Below, piece by piece: positions 35,834 through 44,904 of a DNA stretch of 64,000 nt. Origin of the DNA: Ravibacter arvi (GTDB lineage Bacteria > Bacteroidota > Bacteroidia > Cytophagales > Spirosomataceae); NCBI RefSeq assembly GCF_039540405.1, contig NZ_BAABEY010000036.1, positions 558,001 to 622,000 of the forward strand, written 5' to 3'. Position 1 is the stretch's first letter, and each line of letters opens with the position of its first letter. Below the pieces are notes generated by a model that ran no database searches, was not told where the DNA came from, and saw only the letters and a program-made list of their open reading frames with translations. The position numbers were made by a program, and so were the translations under genes.

Positions 35834-36436
35834 CTAGGTCATAAGAAGCAGGATCACGGACGGGAGGAAATCTTTGAGGTAAAGCCGTAAGGTCCGGAGC
35901 GCATAGGCGATGTGATATTCTACCGTACGTTCGGACAGCTGCAGATGTGAAGAAATTTCCCGGACCGTCAGGAACTCGAACCTGTTCATGCGGAATATCT
36001 CCCTGGTTTTTTCGGGCATGTGGGCCAGTGACATCTGGATGGCGTCAGATAAATCCTGGAAGGCCAGGGAAGCTTCTGTCCCGGAATCTTTGTTACTGTT
36101 CTGGCGGCAGAAATATTCCCGGTGCTGGTCCCTTACGATCTGCGCCCTGATGGTGTCGAGGGCTTTGTTCCGCGCCAGCCGGAAAAGGTAGCCGCTCAGG
36201 TGCCGGATCTGCCGGGTTTCCCGCTTTTCCCAAAGATCCAGAAAGATTTCCTGGACAATTTCCTCCGCACTTTCCCGGCAATTAATTTTTGAAAAAACAA
36301 ACTTCAAAAGCTTGTCCCAAAAAAGGTCGTAGATTTCCCGAAAGGCTTCCTCGTTGCCGACTGCGAGCAGGCGTACGAGACGAATATGTTGTTCGTCCGA
36401 ATCTTTTACCTGGTGCAGTCGATTTTCAAAAGGCAT
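35834..36436 (-). CDS. FecI-type ECF sigma factor (locus 1)
   Basis: This 200-residue protein starts at the ATG at 36436 (MPFENRL); an in-frame TTG at 36481 is less likely. Region 2 is at about residues 25-95 (SAEEIVQEIFLDLWEKRE) and region 4 at about 135-190 (EFLTVREISSHLQLSERTVE). It should transcribe the adjacent susC-susD-EEP genes when released by FecR. It ends with a short hydrophobic tail (LPSVILLLM), which is unusual for a sigma factor. Confidence 0.93.
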   Translation of the reverse strand: MPFENRLHQVKDSDEQHIRLVRLLAVGNEEAFREIYDLFWDKLLKFVFSKINCRESAEEIVQEIFLDLWEKRETRQIRHLSGYLFRLARNKALDTIRAQIVRDQHREYFCRQNSNKDSGTEASLAFQDLSDAIQMSLAHMPEKTREIFRMNRFEFLTVREISSHLQLSERTVEYHIAYALRTLRLYLKDFLPSVILLLMT

Positions 36437-36637
36437 CTGGAAATGTTGGATCTTCGCACTAAAATCTGATAAAAAACACAAACTTCCTATCCGGCAAAAT
36501 ATTATCCCGCAGGGAGGGTGCTCTGTTTGACGGCTTCTCTTCCGGGCCTGTTACCGGGTGTCCCAGGCCAGTTTTTTGCAGTTGGGGCGATAGGGCGTAA
36601 TTATTAAATGGACAAATATTTTACTGCCTTATGTTCT

Positions 36638-36645
36638 ATATTTGT
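36638..36645 (+). promoter_or_regulatory. Candidate -7 promoter element for the DUF3467 gene
   Basis: TATATTTG matches TAnnTTTG and lies 50 bases before the start at 36695, in the 258-base gap between the divergent sigma gene and this gene. No clear -33 element is seen. The rest of the gap shows no gene. Confidence 0.5.
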
Positions 36646-36694
36646 TTCCTGAAAAAAAGGGCAATACTGTTATTTTAAATTAAGAGAGTGTTTT

Positions 36695-37027
36695 ATGACA
36701 CAGGAAAACGCGCAAAACGATCAACAAATTAATGTAGAGCTATCGGAAGACATGGCTGAAGGAGTTTACTCCAACCTGGCGATGATTGCCCATTCCAACA
36801 GCGAGTTTGTGCTTGATTTTATCCGTATGTTGCCGGGGGTACCCAAGGCTAAGGTAAAGGCCCGTGTGATCGTAACACCGGAACATGCGAAAAGACTGCT
36901 GGCTGCTTTGAAGGATAATATCCGGAAGTACGAAGATGCCTATGGCCCGATTCAGAACCGGAGTGAGGAGGAAGCAACGAATTTTAATTTTCCGATGAAT
37001 TTTGGCGGTCCGGGCGGCGAAGCCTGA
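36695..37027 (+). CDS. DUF3467 family protein
   Basis: This 110-residue cytoplasmic protein is dominated by the DUF3467 domain, with AEGVYSNLAMIAHSNSEFVLDFIRMLPG and a C-terminal region around VIVTPEHAKRLLAAL. DUF3467 proteins are widespread in Bacteroidota and of unknown function. It stands alone between divergent and convergent neighbours, with only four bases between its stop and that of the DeoR gene. The motif is quoted in part only: residues about 20-49 hold the conserved block. Confidence 0.85.
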   Translation: MTQENAQNDQQINVELSEDMAEGVYSNLAMIAHSNSEFVLDFIRMLPGVPKAKVKARVIVTPEHAKRLLAALKDNIRKYEDAYGPIQNRSEEEATNFNFPMNFGGPGGEA

Positions 37028-37031
37028 TTGC

Positions 37032-37793
37032 CTACACTATTTCGACTGCCACGCCCATATCTTCGAGTTGTTTGGCAATTTTTGCCGGTATCCGGTCATT
37101 TGTGATAATACGGGAAACCGCTTCGAAACCGCATATTTTGCCGAATCCATGCTTTGAAAATTTGGAAGAATCGGCCAGGACGATTACCGATTCCGAGGCC
37201 CGGATCATCTTCTGATTGAGCCTGGCCTCGGAAATGTCGGTAGTAGTCAGGCCATGTGTGAGGTCAATTCCGTCCGCTCCGAGGAAAAGCTTGCTGCATA
37301 CTACGTTTTCAAGAAACCCTTCAGCAGAGAACCCACTGACCGAACCTGCCGAATGGCGAATGCTCCCGCCGAGTTGAATAACCTCTATAAGGGGGTTCTG
37401 AATCAAAGAATGTGCGACGTATATAGATGAGGTGATGGCCGTGAAAGCGTGTCTGGTGACCAATTCCCGGGCGAGGGCCTGTAAAGTGGTTCCCGAAGCC
37501 AGGATAACGGAGTCATTCGGCGTTACGTACTTTGCTGCTGCCGCCGCTATCCGCGCTTTTTCCTCAGGATATAACAGTTCTTTTTCCCCGACATTGCGGT
37601 CCCGGATGTAAGGGTTCTGCCGTGAAGCCCCGCCATGGGTCCGGAAGAGTAACCCTTTCTCCTCCAATAAGCGCAGGTCTTTCCGTACGGTAACTGCCGA
37701 TACACCGAAGATCTCTCCCAGCACAGGAACATCCAGGCTCTCCCGTTCCTCCAGCAATTTCAGTATTTCATTATGTCTTTGGGCGCTCGTCAT
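37032..37793 (-). CDS. DeoR/GlpR-family transcriptional repressor
   Basis: This 253-residue regulator has an N-terminal winged helix (residues about 6-60, RHNEILKLLEERESLDV and VSAVTVRKDLRLLEEKGLL) and a C-terminal sugar-phosphate-sensing DeoRC domain. It is divergent from glpD, so it probably represses glycerol use and responds to glycerol-3-phosphate, like GlpR. The 83-base gap holds repeated AT-rich motifs that may be operators. Confidence 0.88.
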   Translation of the reverse strand: MTSAQRHNEILKLLEERESLDVPVLGEIFGVSAVTVRKDLRLLEEKGLLFRTHGGASRQNPYIRDRNVGEKELLYPEEKARIAAAAAKYVTPNDSVILASGTTLQALARELVTRHAFTAITSSIYVAHSLIQNPLIEVIQLGGSIRHSAGSVSGFSAEGFLENVVCSKLFLGADGIDLTHGLTTTDISEARLNQKMIRASESVIVLADSSKFSKHGFGKICGFEAVSRIITNDRIPAKIAKQLEDMGVAVEIV

Positions 37794-37830
37794 AAGGCAA
37801 TTAGGTGAAATAAATCGGAAATTATCGGAT

Positions 37831-37883
37831 TAAAATGAAACCGAGGATATATCTTTGTGCAAGATAACGAAATAAAATGAAAC
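37831..37883 (+). promoter_or_regulatory. glpD control region with direct repeats and -7 element
   Basis: TAAAATGAAAC occurs twice, at 37831-37841 and 37873-37883, 42 bases apart, about four helical turns. The second copy spans the glpD start codon. Between them TATCTTTG (37850-37857) matches the Bacteroidota -7 element. Further upstream ATCGGA is repeated at 37814 and 37824. The layout suits a DeoR-type repressor bound on both sides of the promoter; this is inference. Confidence 0.45.
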
Positions 37884-39514
37884 AGTTCATTTCTGATAAA
37901 GGATCATATGATCAGTTTCGGCGCGAGCGGTTGCTGGCGCGGCTGGACGATGCCGGAGAATGGGATCTCGTCGTGATAGGAGGGGGCGCTACCGGCCTGG
38001 GCGTTGCGCTTGATGCCGTGAGCCGCGGGTACAAAACGCTGCTGCTGGAGCAGGCCGATTTTGCAAAGGGCACGTCCAGCAAAAGTACCAAACTGGTGCA
38101 CGGCGGAGTTCGCTACCTGGCGCAGGGAAATGTTGATCTGGTAAGGGAAGCCCTCCACGAACGGGGACTTTTGCTGCGGAATGCGCCGCACCTGGTGAGA
38201 AACCAGACTTTTATTATTCCCAACTATGAATTTTTGAAGGGCCCGTTTTATTGGATCGGGCTGAAAATCTATGACCTGCTGGCAGGGCGTCTGTCATTCG
38301 GAAAGTCTGAATACGTTTCCCGGGACGAGGTACTCCGGAAGGTTCCTTCCCTGGTTGAAGCCGGTCTTTATAATGGCATACGGTACCACGACGGGCAATT
38401 TGACGACGCGCGGCTCGCGCTGAATGTGGCGCAGACCGTGGTCGAAAACGGCGGAGTCGTTCTCAATTATATGGGGGTAACCGGTCTGGTGAAGGACAGT
38501 ACGGGCAAGGTAACCGGGGTAGCGGCGCGTGACATGGAAACCTCGCTGCAGTACGAATTCAAAAGTAAAGCGGTAGTCAATGCAACGGGCGTTTTCGTGA
38601 ATGATATCCTGGAAATGGACGACCGGGACAAGCCGCCTCTCGTACGGCCGAGCCAGGGTGCGCATGTTGTGGTGGACCGGTCTTTTCTGAAGTCGGATGA
38701 GGCGATTATGATTCCTGAAACCAGTGACGGCCGCGTTATGTTTGCAGTGCCCTGGCACAGTAAGGTGATTCTGGGGACGACCGATTTGCCGGTGGGTGCC
38801 GTAAGCCTGGATCCCAAACCTATGGAAGAGGAAGTTGACTACATACTGGAAACCGCCGGAAAATACCTGGTTCGCCAGCCCCGGCGGGCCGATGTGTTGA
38901 GTATCTATGCAGGCCTGAGGCCGCTGGCGGCGTCGGAAGGCTCGGGCGCTGAACGGACCAAGGAGATTTCCCGCTCGCATAAGATCCTGGTTCAGCCAAG
39001 CGGCCTGGTTACCATTACAGGCGGCAAATGGACTACCTTCCGCAAAATGGGCGAAGATGCGGTTGAAAAGGTGATCGCAATAGCCGGGCTGCCGGCAGCT
39101 CCGTCAAAGTCGGCCGGTCTGCTCATTCATGGCGCCGGTCAAGGCGATGGGTCGCGCGGGATTCCACAGCCGGACGATGTATATGGAACAGACCGGGTAT
39201 TGATCAATGAGCTGATCGCGGCGCGCCCTGATCTCGGGACGAAGCTGCATCCGGATTTTGAATTCAACCAGGCCGAAGTAGTGCTTGCTGTGCGTAACGA
39301 AATGGCCCGGACCATCGAGGACGTGCTTGCCCGCAGGGTCAGGATACTTTTTCTGGATGCGCAGGCTGCTATAGACTGCGCGCCCGTGGTCGCCGGTTTA
39401 TTGGCAGAGGAACTCGGGAAAGATAATAGCTGGAAGGAGCACGAGCTGACCAGGTTCTTTGCGATTGCAAAAGGGTACCTGCTTACCGAAATGACTTTTG
39501 CCCCGCATGATTAG
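37877..39514 (+). CDS. glpD: Aerobic glycerol-3-phosphate dehydrogenase
   Basis: This 545-residue FAD enzyme oxidises glycerol-3-phosphate to dihydroxyacetone phosphate and passes electrons to quinone. The N-terminal Rossmann motif VIGGGATGLG and the GlpD signature STKLVHGGVRYL are clear, and the C-terminal alpha-helical domain is complete. It is followed after 62 bases by the glycerol channel gene. No glycerol kinase gene is present in the window. Confidence 0.95.
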   Translation: MKQFISDKGSYDQFRRERLLARLDDAGEWDLVVIGGGATGLGVALDAVSRGYKTLLLEQADFAKGTSSKSTKLVHGGVRYLAQGNVDLVREALHERGLLLRNAPHLVRNQTFIIPNYEFLKGPFYWIGLKIYDLLAGRLSFGKSEYVSRDEVLRKVPSLVEAGLYNGIRYHDGQFDDARLALNVAQTVVENGGVVLNYMGVTGLVKDSTGKVTGVAARDMETSLQYEFKSKAVVNATGVFVNDILEMDDRDKPPLVRPSQGAHVVVDRSFLKSDEAIMIPETSDGRVMFAVPWHSKVILGTTDLPVGAVSLDPKPMEEEVDYILETAGKYLVRQPRRADVLSIYAGLRPLAASEGSGAERTKEISRSHKILVQPSGLVTITGGKWTTFRKMGEDAVEKVIAIAGLPAAPSKSAGLLIHGAGQGDGSRGIPQPDDVYGTDRVLINELIAARPDLGTKLHPDFEFNQAEVVLAVRNEMARTIEDVLARRVRILFLDAQAAIDCAPVVAGLLAEELGKDNSWKEHELTRFFAIAKGYLLTEMTFAPHD

Positions 39515-39576
39515 GTATAGCCGTTTTTCTGCTTATTAGTAGTGCGTTTCATCAATCTGCATTAATACTCTTACGA

Positions 39577-40305
39577 ATGTCTCCGTTTACAGCTGAAATT
39601 ATAGGTACTTTCCTGCTGATATTGTTGGGTGAGGGCGTAGTTGCCAACGTGGTATTGAACGATACCAAAGGGAATAATTCGGGCTGGATAGTTATTACAA
39701 CCGCCTGGGCCCTGGCTGTGTATGTGGGTGTTGTGGTTGCCGGGCCTTACAGCGGCGCCCATCTCAACCCGGCGGTGAGCATCGGGCTCGCTGTTGCCGG
39801 TAAGTTTGATTGGGCCGCTGTACCCGCCTATATCGCCGCGCAATTTATAGGGGCGATGGGAGGAGCGTTTTTGGTCTGGCTGGTTTATCGGGATCATTTT
39901 TCGGTTACCCGCGACGGTCTTTTGAAGCGGGCCGTATTTTGTACTTCACCGGCTATCCGTAATTATCCCGTAAACCTGCTGAGTGAAATAGTCGGCACTT
40001 TTGTGCTTCTGTATGCTGTTTTTAGTTTTACCGATGCCAGCATTTCCGACACCAACCAGGTTGTAGGGCTAGGTTCGCTCGGCGCCATTCCGGTCGCCTT
40101 CGTAGTCTGGGTAATCGGCCTTGCCCTGGGTGGAACAACGGGCTATGCCATTAATCCGGCCCGGGATCTGGGTCCGCGGTTGGTCCATGCCTTGCTTCCG
40201 ATCCCCGATAAGGCGGACAACGACTGGGGCTATGCATGGGTGCCGGTGCTCGGACCCGTGCTCGGTGCCATTACTGCAGCAGGCACCTGGGCTTTTCTGA
40301 ATTAG
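39577..40305 (+). CDS. glpF: Glycerol uptake facilitator (aquaglyceroporin)
   Basis: This 242-residue MIP-family channel has six spans and two pore half-helices with NPA boxes: HLNPAV and AINPARDLGPR. The Asp after the second NPA box (NPARD) is the mark of glycerol-conducting GlpF proteins rather than pure water channels. Pairing with glpD supports glycerol transport. Confidence 0.94.
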   Translation: MSPFTAEIIGTFLLILLGEGVVANVVLNDTKGNNSGWIVITTAWALAVYVGVVVAGPYSGAHLNPAVSIGLAVAGKFDWAAVPAYIAAQFIGAMGGAFLVWLVYRDHFSVTRDGLLKRAVFCTSPAIRNYPVNLLSEIVGTFVLLYAVFSFTDASISDTNQVVGLGSLGAIPVAFVVWVIGLALGGTTGYAINPARDLGPRLVHALLPIPDKADNDWGYAWVPVLGPVLGAITAAGTWAFLN

Positions 40306-40465
40306 CCCGGATTTATATTTTTGTCAATCATACACTTCTTTTTTTCCTGCCGGCCGGGTTTCTGTACAGGAATGGCCCGAATTATTCGTCTATCATGTTG
40401 TCGCTGGTATAGTACCCGTTCGGGTATTCTGAGGAAGCGGATTTATCTGCGGCGGCAACAATTCA

Positions 40466-41095
40466 ATGGAAGAAAGAGCGGAGACAGGATTGATTAATAA
40501 CGCACTTGTGTTTGATGGCTTATGGGATTCTTTTCGGAATGGAGATGAAAGGGCATTCGAAGAAATCTTTAAAACGTACTACCCGGTATTGAAGCAATAC
40601 GGAATGCGCCTGGTCGGTGATGAAGCCGAAGTACAGGATAGCATCCAGGCCCTTTTTCTACAGATTTGGGACAGGCGAAAGTTCCTGGGACCGACTACCT
40701 CGATCCGGAACTACCTGCTTGCTGCCGTCCGGCGTTCCCTGTTAAAAAAAGCCGGCCGTATTTCTTCTCTGGATATTGACGACCACCTCGATTTTCATGC
40801 CGAGCTGTCGGTTGAGCATGCATTGATCAGGGATCATACCGAGTCGGAGAACGCCCGGTTGATCAGGGCAGCCTTCGACAGGATTCCTTCACGGCAAAAA
40901 GAAGCGATTTATCTGCGTTTTTACGAGGAGCAGGACTTCGACCAGATTTCCGGGATTATGAACATATCCACCCGGGCGGTTTACAAATTAATTTATAAAG
41001 GTCTTAACAGCCTTCAGAGCTACCTGAACCGGAAGCACATCGACCTTACTTATCTTTTACCGGTTCCGTTTTATCAATTGGCAGGCTGGTTTTAA
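40466..41095 (+). CDS. FecI-type ECF sigma factor (locus 2)
   Basis: This 209-residue protein has region 2 at about residues 20-85 (ERAFEEIFKTYYPVLKQYG) and region 4 at about 130-195 (IPSRQKEAIYLRFYEEQDF, then STRAVYKLIYKGLNSL). It is followed by a short FecR-like gene and susC. The family role is to transcribe the neighbouring uptake genes, but here the usual membrane relay looks incomplete. Confidence 0.92.
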   Translation: MEERAETGLINNALVFDGLWDSFRNGDERAFEEIFKTYYPVLKQYGMRLVGDEAEVQDSIQALFLQIWDRRKFLGPTTSIRNYLLAAVRRSLLKKAGRISSLDIDDHLDFHAELSVEHALIRDHTESENARLIRAAFDRIPSRQKEAIYLRFYEEQDFDQISGIMNISTRAVYKLIYKGLNSLQSYLNRKHIDLTYLLPVPFYQLAGWF

Positions 41096-41245
41096 CCGGC
41101 GCGGGGATTCCCGGTCGGCTATAAGCCATGTCGTCGTCGTGCCGGCGGGTTTGAGAAATAAATTTTCTTTTAAAAAAAATAAATTTTAGAGGGTCACTAA
41201 TTGCTTTCTCCAGCTTTATCCGGGTAAAGGACTATTCTGACATTT

Positions 41246-41584
41246 TTGGACAATCAAAAATACCTGGGATTCGAAGCCGCCGATTTTCTCCTCGACGAGG
41301 ATTTTATGGCCTGGCGAAAGCGGCCTTCGGCGGAAGCCGAAGGCCGCTGGGAAACCTGGCTTTTGCTTTATCCGGAAAAACGTGGCGAGGTGGAGCAAGC
41401 CATAGAATTGTTTGAAACGCTCAGGATAGCCCCGGTATTTTCGCCGGAAGTCGTGCTGCTGGAACGGGAATGGACGAGGCTCAGGCGACGCATCCGCAGG
41501 GACAGACTATTGCGCCCGAAGGATGTGGCCGCATGGGTAAAGCGGAAATGGTGGATAGCTGTAAAGATTTTATCAATAACCTAA
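41246..41584 (+). CDS. Truncated FecR-like anti-sigma protein (cytoplasmic domain only)
   Basis: These 112 codons match only the cytoplasmic N-terminal domain of FecR: FMAWRKRP, then WETWLLLYPEKRGEVEQAIEL is the classical W..WL..PEK..V..A pattern (about residues 20-54). The frame then reaches KWWIAVKIL, where the membrane span of FecR normally begins, and stops three residues later. No FecR or DUF4974 domain is found in any frame before susC. No ATG is available near the beginning; TTG at 41246 is the likely start. It is either a working compact anti-sigma protein or a remnant. Confidence 0.6.
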   Translation: MDNQKYLGFEAADFLLDEDFMAWRKRPSAEAEGRWETWLLLYPEKRGEVEQAIELFETLRIAPVFSPEVVLLEREWTRLRRRIRRDRLLRPKDVAAWVKRKWWIAVKILSIT

Positions 41585-41599
41585 TCTAATTGAGTGCCT

Positions 41600-44500
41600 A
41601 TGCAACACCTTTTTTTACATGTAAGACGCTCGGTAAGGCGCTGTTATCAATGTGCGGTAACACTGTCGCTGCTGTGCGGAATGTCGGTAACGAAGCCTTT
41701 GAGCGCTGCTTCGTTAAACGGGAGCGCGAGCGGGCTGAAGCCCGGCTCCTTCGCCGCCGACGGCAATCGTTCCCCGCGGCCAGACTTAGTTTCAGAAGCG
41801 GCGCAGGTCGTTGTGACGGGTAAAGTCACCGACGACAAAGGCGAGTCGCTGCCTGGCGTCAGCATTCTTGAGAAGGGAACTACAAACGGCACGGCGACCG
41901 ATAATGACGGGAACTTCAGGATTACTGTAGCTGACGCGAATGCTGTACTGGCTTTCAGTTTTATAGGTTTTGCTACCCAGGAGATTACCGTTGGAAACAG
42001 AACGGATATCTCGGTAAAGCTGGTGGCCGAAGACCGGTCATTGGACGAGATCGTAGTGGTGGGTTACGGAACCCAGAAAAAAGTTAATATGACCGGCGCC
42101 GTATCAGCGGTGAATTTTGATGAAAAGCTGACCAGCAGGTCTGTCGCAAATGTATCGTCCAGCCTTTCGGGCCTGGTACCGGGTATGGCCGTGTCGCAAT
42201 CGAGCGGAATGGCCGGGCGCAACAGCGCAACGCTGATGATCCGCGGTCTCGGTACAGTGAACAACGCAAGCCCGCTTGTGGTAGTGGACGGTATGCCGGA
42301 TGTAGACATCAACCGGATCAACATGCATGACATCGAGAGTATTTCGGTACTGAAAGACGCAACGTCGGCCTCTGTCTACGGATCTAGGGCTGCCAATGGT
42401 GTAATTCTGATTACTACCAAGTCCGGTAAAGGGCAGGAAAGAGCCAGTATCAACTATTCCGGTTCATACGCGGTGCAGGTGCCAACCAAAATGTACGAGT
42501 TCATGCCGGACTATCCGCGGGCGCTTACACTCCATCAAAGGGCGGCGCTCACAAGCACGCTCCGTTCGAACCTGCTGTTTCGTGACGGTACCATTGACCA
42601 ATGGATGGCCATGGGCATGATCGACCCGATTCGCTACCCGAACACCGATTGGTGGGACATTATCCTTAGAAACGGGTCCATACAGAACCATAACCTGTCG
42701 GCTTCCGGCTCCAACGAGAAGTCCAATTTCTTTATTTCCCTCGGGACCATGGATGAAAAGGGGCTGCAAATCAATAACGATTTCAAACGTTATAATGCCC
42801 GATTCAACTTTGATTACAAGATCAATAAAACCATGAATGTCGGGGTGAAGTTCCAGGGGAACTGGTCGAAGATGACCTATGCGCTGGAAGACGGTTTTAC
42901 CGACGATGACCCGCTCAATACCGCGGGATTTGATATGCAGGCCGCCATTGCGGGAATAACACCTTATGACCCGGTAACGGGTAATTTCGGCGGCGTAATG
43001 GCCTATAATGAAGACTTGCAGGCCTACAACCCCTATACGGTTTATGTTAATAACCTCACGCGGTTAAACCGGCAGGAGGCCAATTCCAACATCTTCTGGG
43101 ACTGGACGCCTATTCCGGGCCTGACCGCCAGGTTGGACTATTCCCTGAACTATTTCAACCAGTTCAGGTACAATGCCAACATGCCGAACCGCGCCTATAA
43201 TTTCCAGACCGGGAGCTTCACCAACCGGATCTACGTAGGCGAAAATGCCGGCGTCTCCAACAACACCGAAACCGGCTACAAAACCATGTTGACCGGTCGG
43301 CTGAATTACAATAGGTTAATTGCGAAGCACCACGAAGTGGGCGCGATGTTTGTATACAGCGAAGAATACTGGAACGAACGCTGGCAGGGCAGCTCCAGGA
43401 ATGACCGGCTGCACCCGTCACTTCACGAGATCGACGCAGCGCTTACCGATATACAAACTACCAGTGGTCGGTCCCGGGCCGAAGGATTGCGGTCGTACAT
43501 CGGGCGTTTGAACTATGCCGCCTTTGACAAGTACCTGCTGGAGGTAAACTTCCGGTACGATGGGTCGTCAAAATTCCTGACGGGGAATCAATTCGGCTTC
43601 TTTCCTTCGGCTGCTGTAGGCTGGCGGTTCACAGAAGAGTCCTTTCTTAAGGGCTTCACCGACCGTTTCCTGACCAATGGCAAACTGCGGGCTTCTTACG
43701 GGGCATTGGGGAATAACAGCGGTGTAAGCGAATACGAGCAGCGCGAAACGCTTGCGGCGAGTAACTATATGATCGGCGGAAGTATTTCCAAGGGGTTTGT
43801 GAACAAGAAAATGGTAAACAAGAGCCTGTCCTGGGAAACCACTTCGGTGTTTAACCTTGGCCTGGACCTGGGATTCTTCAACAACAGGCTGTCTGCGGAA
43901 ATCGACTATTACAATCGCCTTACCAGCGGTATGAACCGCCCTTCCGAGATGTCGATCCACCTGACCGGAGCTTACGATGCTCCGCGCCGGAACATTGGTA
44001 ACCTGAGAAACCAGGGCGTGGAGCTTAACCTGACCTGGCGTGATGCCATTGGGGACTTCGGCTACTCGTTCTCGCTCAATGCTTCGAAAAATGCGACCCG
44101 GCTGGAGAAATGGAACGAATTTCTCGCCAAGGGGTGGGTGTTCCTCGATATGCCTTATCGCTTCCTGTATACCTACGAAGATGCAGGCATAGCGCAGACA
44201 TGGGAAGATATCTACAAGGCAACTCCGCAGGGCGCGTCGCCCGGTGATATCTTGCGCAAGGACGTAAACGGCGACGGCCGTATTGATGCCAATGACAAAG
44301 TGGCTGATCCGAAAGTACAAAGGGAAAGGCCTACTACCAACTTTGCGCTGAACTCCAATTTTTCGTACAAGGGGTTTGACCTGATGATCCTGCTACAGGG
44401 CGCAAGCGGGCGGAAGGACTACTGGCTGAACAACTACAACAACGTGAACTTTGCGACCCAGCGCTATGCTTCCGGTTGGGGGCATTGGAATAACCCGTGG

Positions 44501-44800
44501 AGCTGGGAAAACCGGGATGGCGCCTGGCCGCGCCTGGGTGGCAATGCCAACCGGGAAGAAACCCGGTTCTGGCTTGATGACATGAGTTACCTGAGGTTGA
44601 AAAACGTACAACTTGGATACAACGTTCCGAGAACGCTGCTTCAAAAATTGAGACTGAACCAGGTAAGGATATTTGCTTCCGCCGAAAACCTGTGGACCGC
44701 AACAAAGTTCCGCGGGCTGGATCCGGAAAAAGAGGGTCACAAAAGCGATATGTATCCGCTCAATAAGTCGTACGCGTTCGGGATCAACATTGGTATTTAG
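41600..44800 (+). CDS. SusC-family TonB-dependent transporter without STN domain (locus 2)
   Basis: This 1066-residue protein starts at the ATG at 41600; a GTG two codons earlier is possible. A signal sequence (to about residue 36) is followed by about 30 residues of low-complexity linker, then the carboxypeptidase-regulatory-like domain (from about residue 68, VTGKVTDDKGESLPGV), plug (after DEIVVVGYGTQKK) and barrel. No STN domain is present, unlike the transporter of locus 1. It imports a substrate together with the SusD encoded downstream. Confidence 0.94.
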   Translation: MQHLFLHVRRSVRRCYQCAVTLSLLCGMSVTKPLSAASLNGSASGLKPGSFAADGNRSPRPDLVSEAAQVVVTGKVTDDKGESLPGVSILEKGTTNGTATDNDGNFRITVADANAVLAFSFIGFATQEITVGNRTDISVKLVAEDRSLDEIVVVGYGTQKKVNMTGAVSAVNFDEKLTSRSVANVSSSLSGLVPGMAVSQSSGMAGRNSATLMIRGLGTVNNASPLVVVDGMPDVDINRINMHDIESISVLKDATSASVYGSRAANGVILITTKSGKGQERASINYSGSYAVQVPTKMYEFMPDYPRALTLHQRAALTSTLRSNLLFRDGTIDQWMAMGMIDPIRYPNTDWWDIILRNGSIQNHNLSASGSNEKSNFFISLGTMDEKGLQINNDFKRYNARFNFDYKINKTMNVGVKFQGNWSKMTYALEDGFTDDDPLNTAGFDMQAAIAGITPYDPVTGNFGGVMAYNEDLQAYNPYTVYVNNLTRLNRQEANSNIFWDWTPIPGLTARLDYSLNYFNQFRYNANMPNRAYNFQTGSFTNRIYVGENAGVSNNTETGYKTMLTGRLNYNRLIAKHHEVGAMFVYSEEYWNERWQGSSRNDRLHPSLHEIDAALTDIQTTSGRSRAEGLRSYIGRLNYAAFDKYLLEVNFRYDGSSKFLTGNQFGFFPSAAVGWRFTEESFLKGFTDRFLTNGKLRASYGALGNNSGVSEYEQRETLAASNYMIGGSISKGFVNKKMVNKSLSWETTSVFNLGLDLGFFNNRLSAEIDYYNRLTSGMNRPSEMSIHLTGAYDAPRRNIGNLRNQGVELNLTWRDAIGDFGYSFSLNASKNATRLEKWNEFLAKGWVFLDMPYRFLYTYEDAGIAQTWEDIYKATPQGASPGDILRKDVNGDGRIDANDKVADPKVQRERPTTNFALNSNFSYKGFDLMILLQGASGRKDYWLNNYNNVNFATQRYASGWGHWNNPWSWENRDGAWPRLGGNANREETRFWLDDMSYLRLKNVQLGYNVPRTLLQKLRLNQVRIFASAENLWTATKFRGLDPEKEGHKSDMYPLNKSYAFGINIGI

Positions 44801-44816
44801 TCATTGAAATTTAGCC

Positions 44817-44893
44817 ATGAGCTTTGAGGGGTCAGGTTTCAGCGGAAAGCGAGTCGACCCAAGGCTAACGCCCCATAGCTCACGCCTCAAACC
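44817..44893 (+). repeat. Intercistronic heptamer array, locus 3 (between susC and susD)
   Basis: The gap begins with TGAG-type units at about 44818-44840 (ATGAGCT, TTGAGGG) and ends with four phased units TAACGCC, CCATAGC, TCACGCC and TCAAACC at 44866-44893, 11 bases before the susD ATG. TGAGCT at 44818-44823 can pair with AGCTCA at 44877-44882. Confidence 0.7.
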
Positions 44894-44904
44894 TACTTGT
44901 ACAC

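Noticed and set aside
40316..40323. TATTTTTG as promoter of the locus 2 sigma gene
   Set aside because: It matches TAnnTTTG but lies about 140 bases from the start with no -33 element, in T-rich DNA just after glpF where chance matches are likely.
41585..41823. A frameshifted remainder of FecR after the short anti-sigma gene
   Set aside because: No FecR or DUF4974 pattern appears in any frame; the DNA from 41600 on is the signal peptide and linker of susC.
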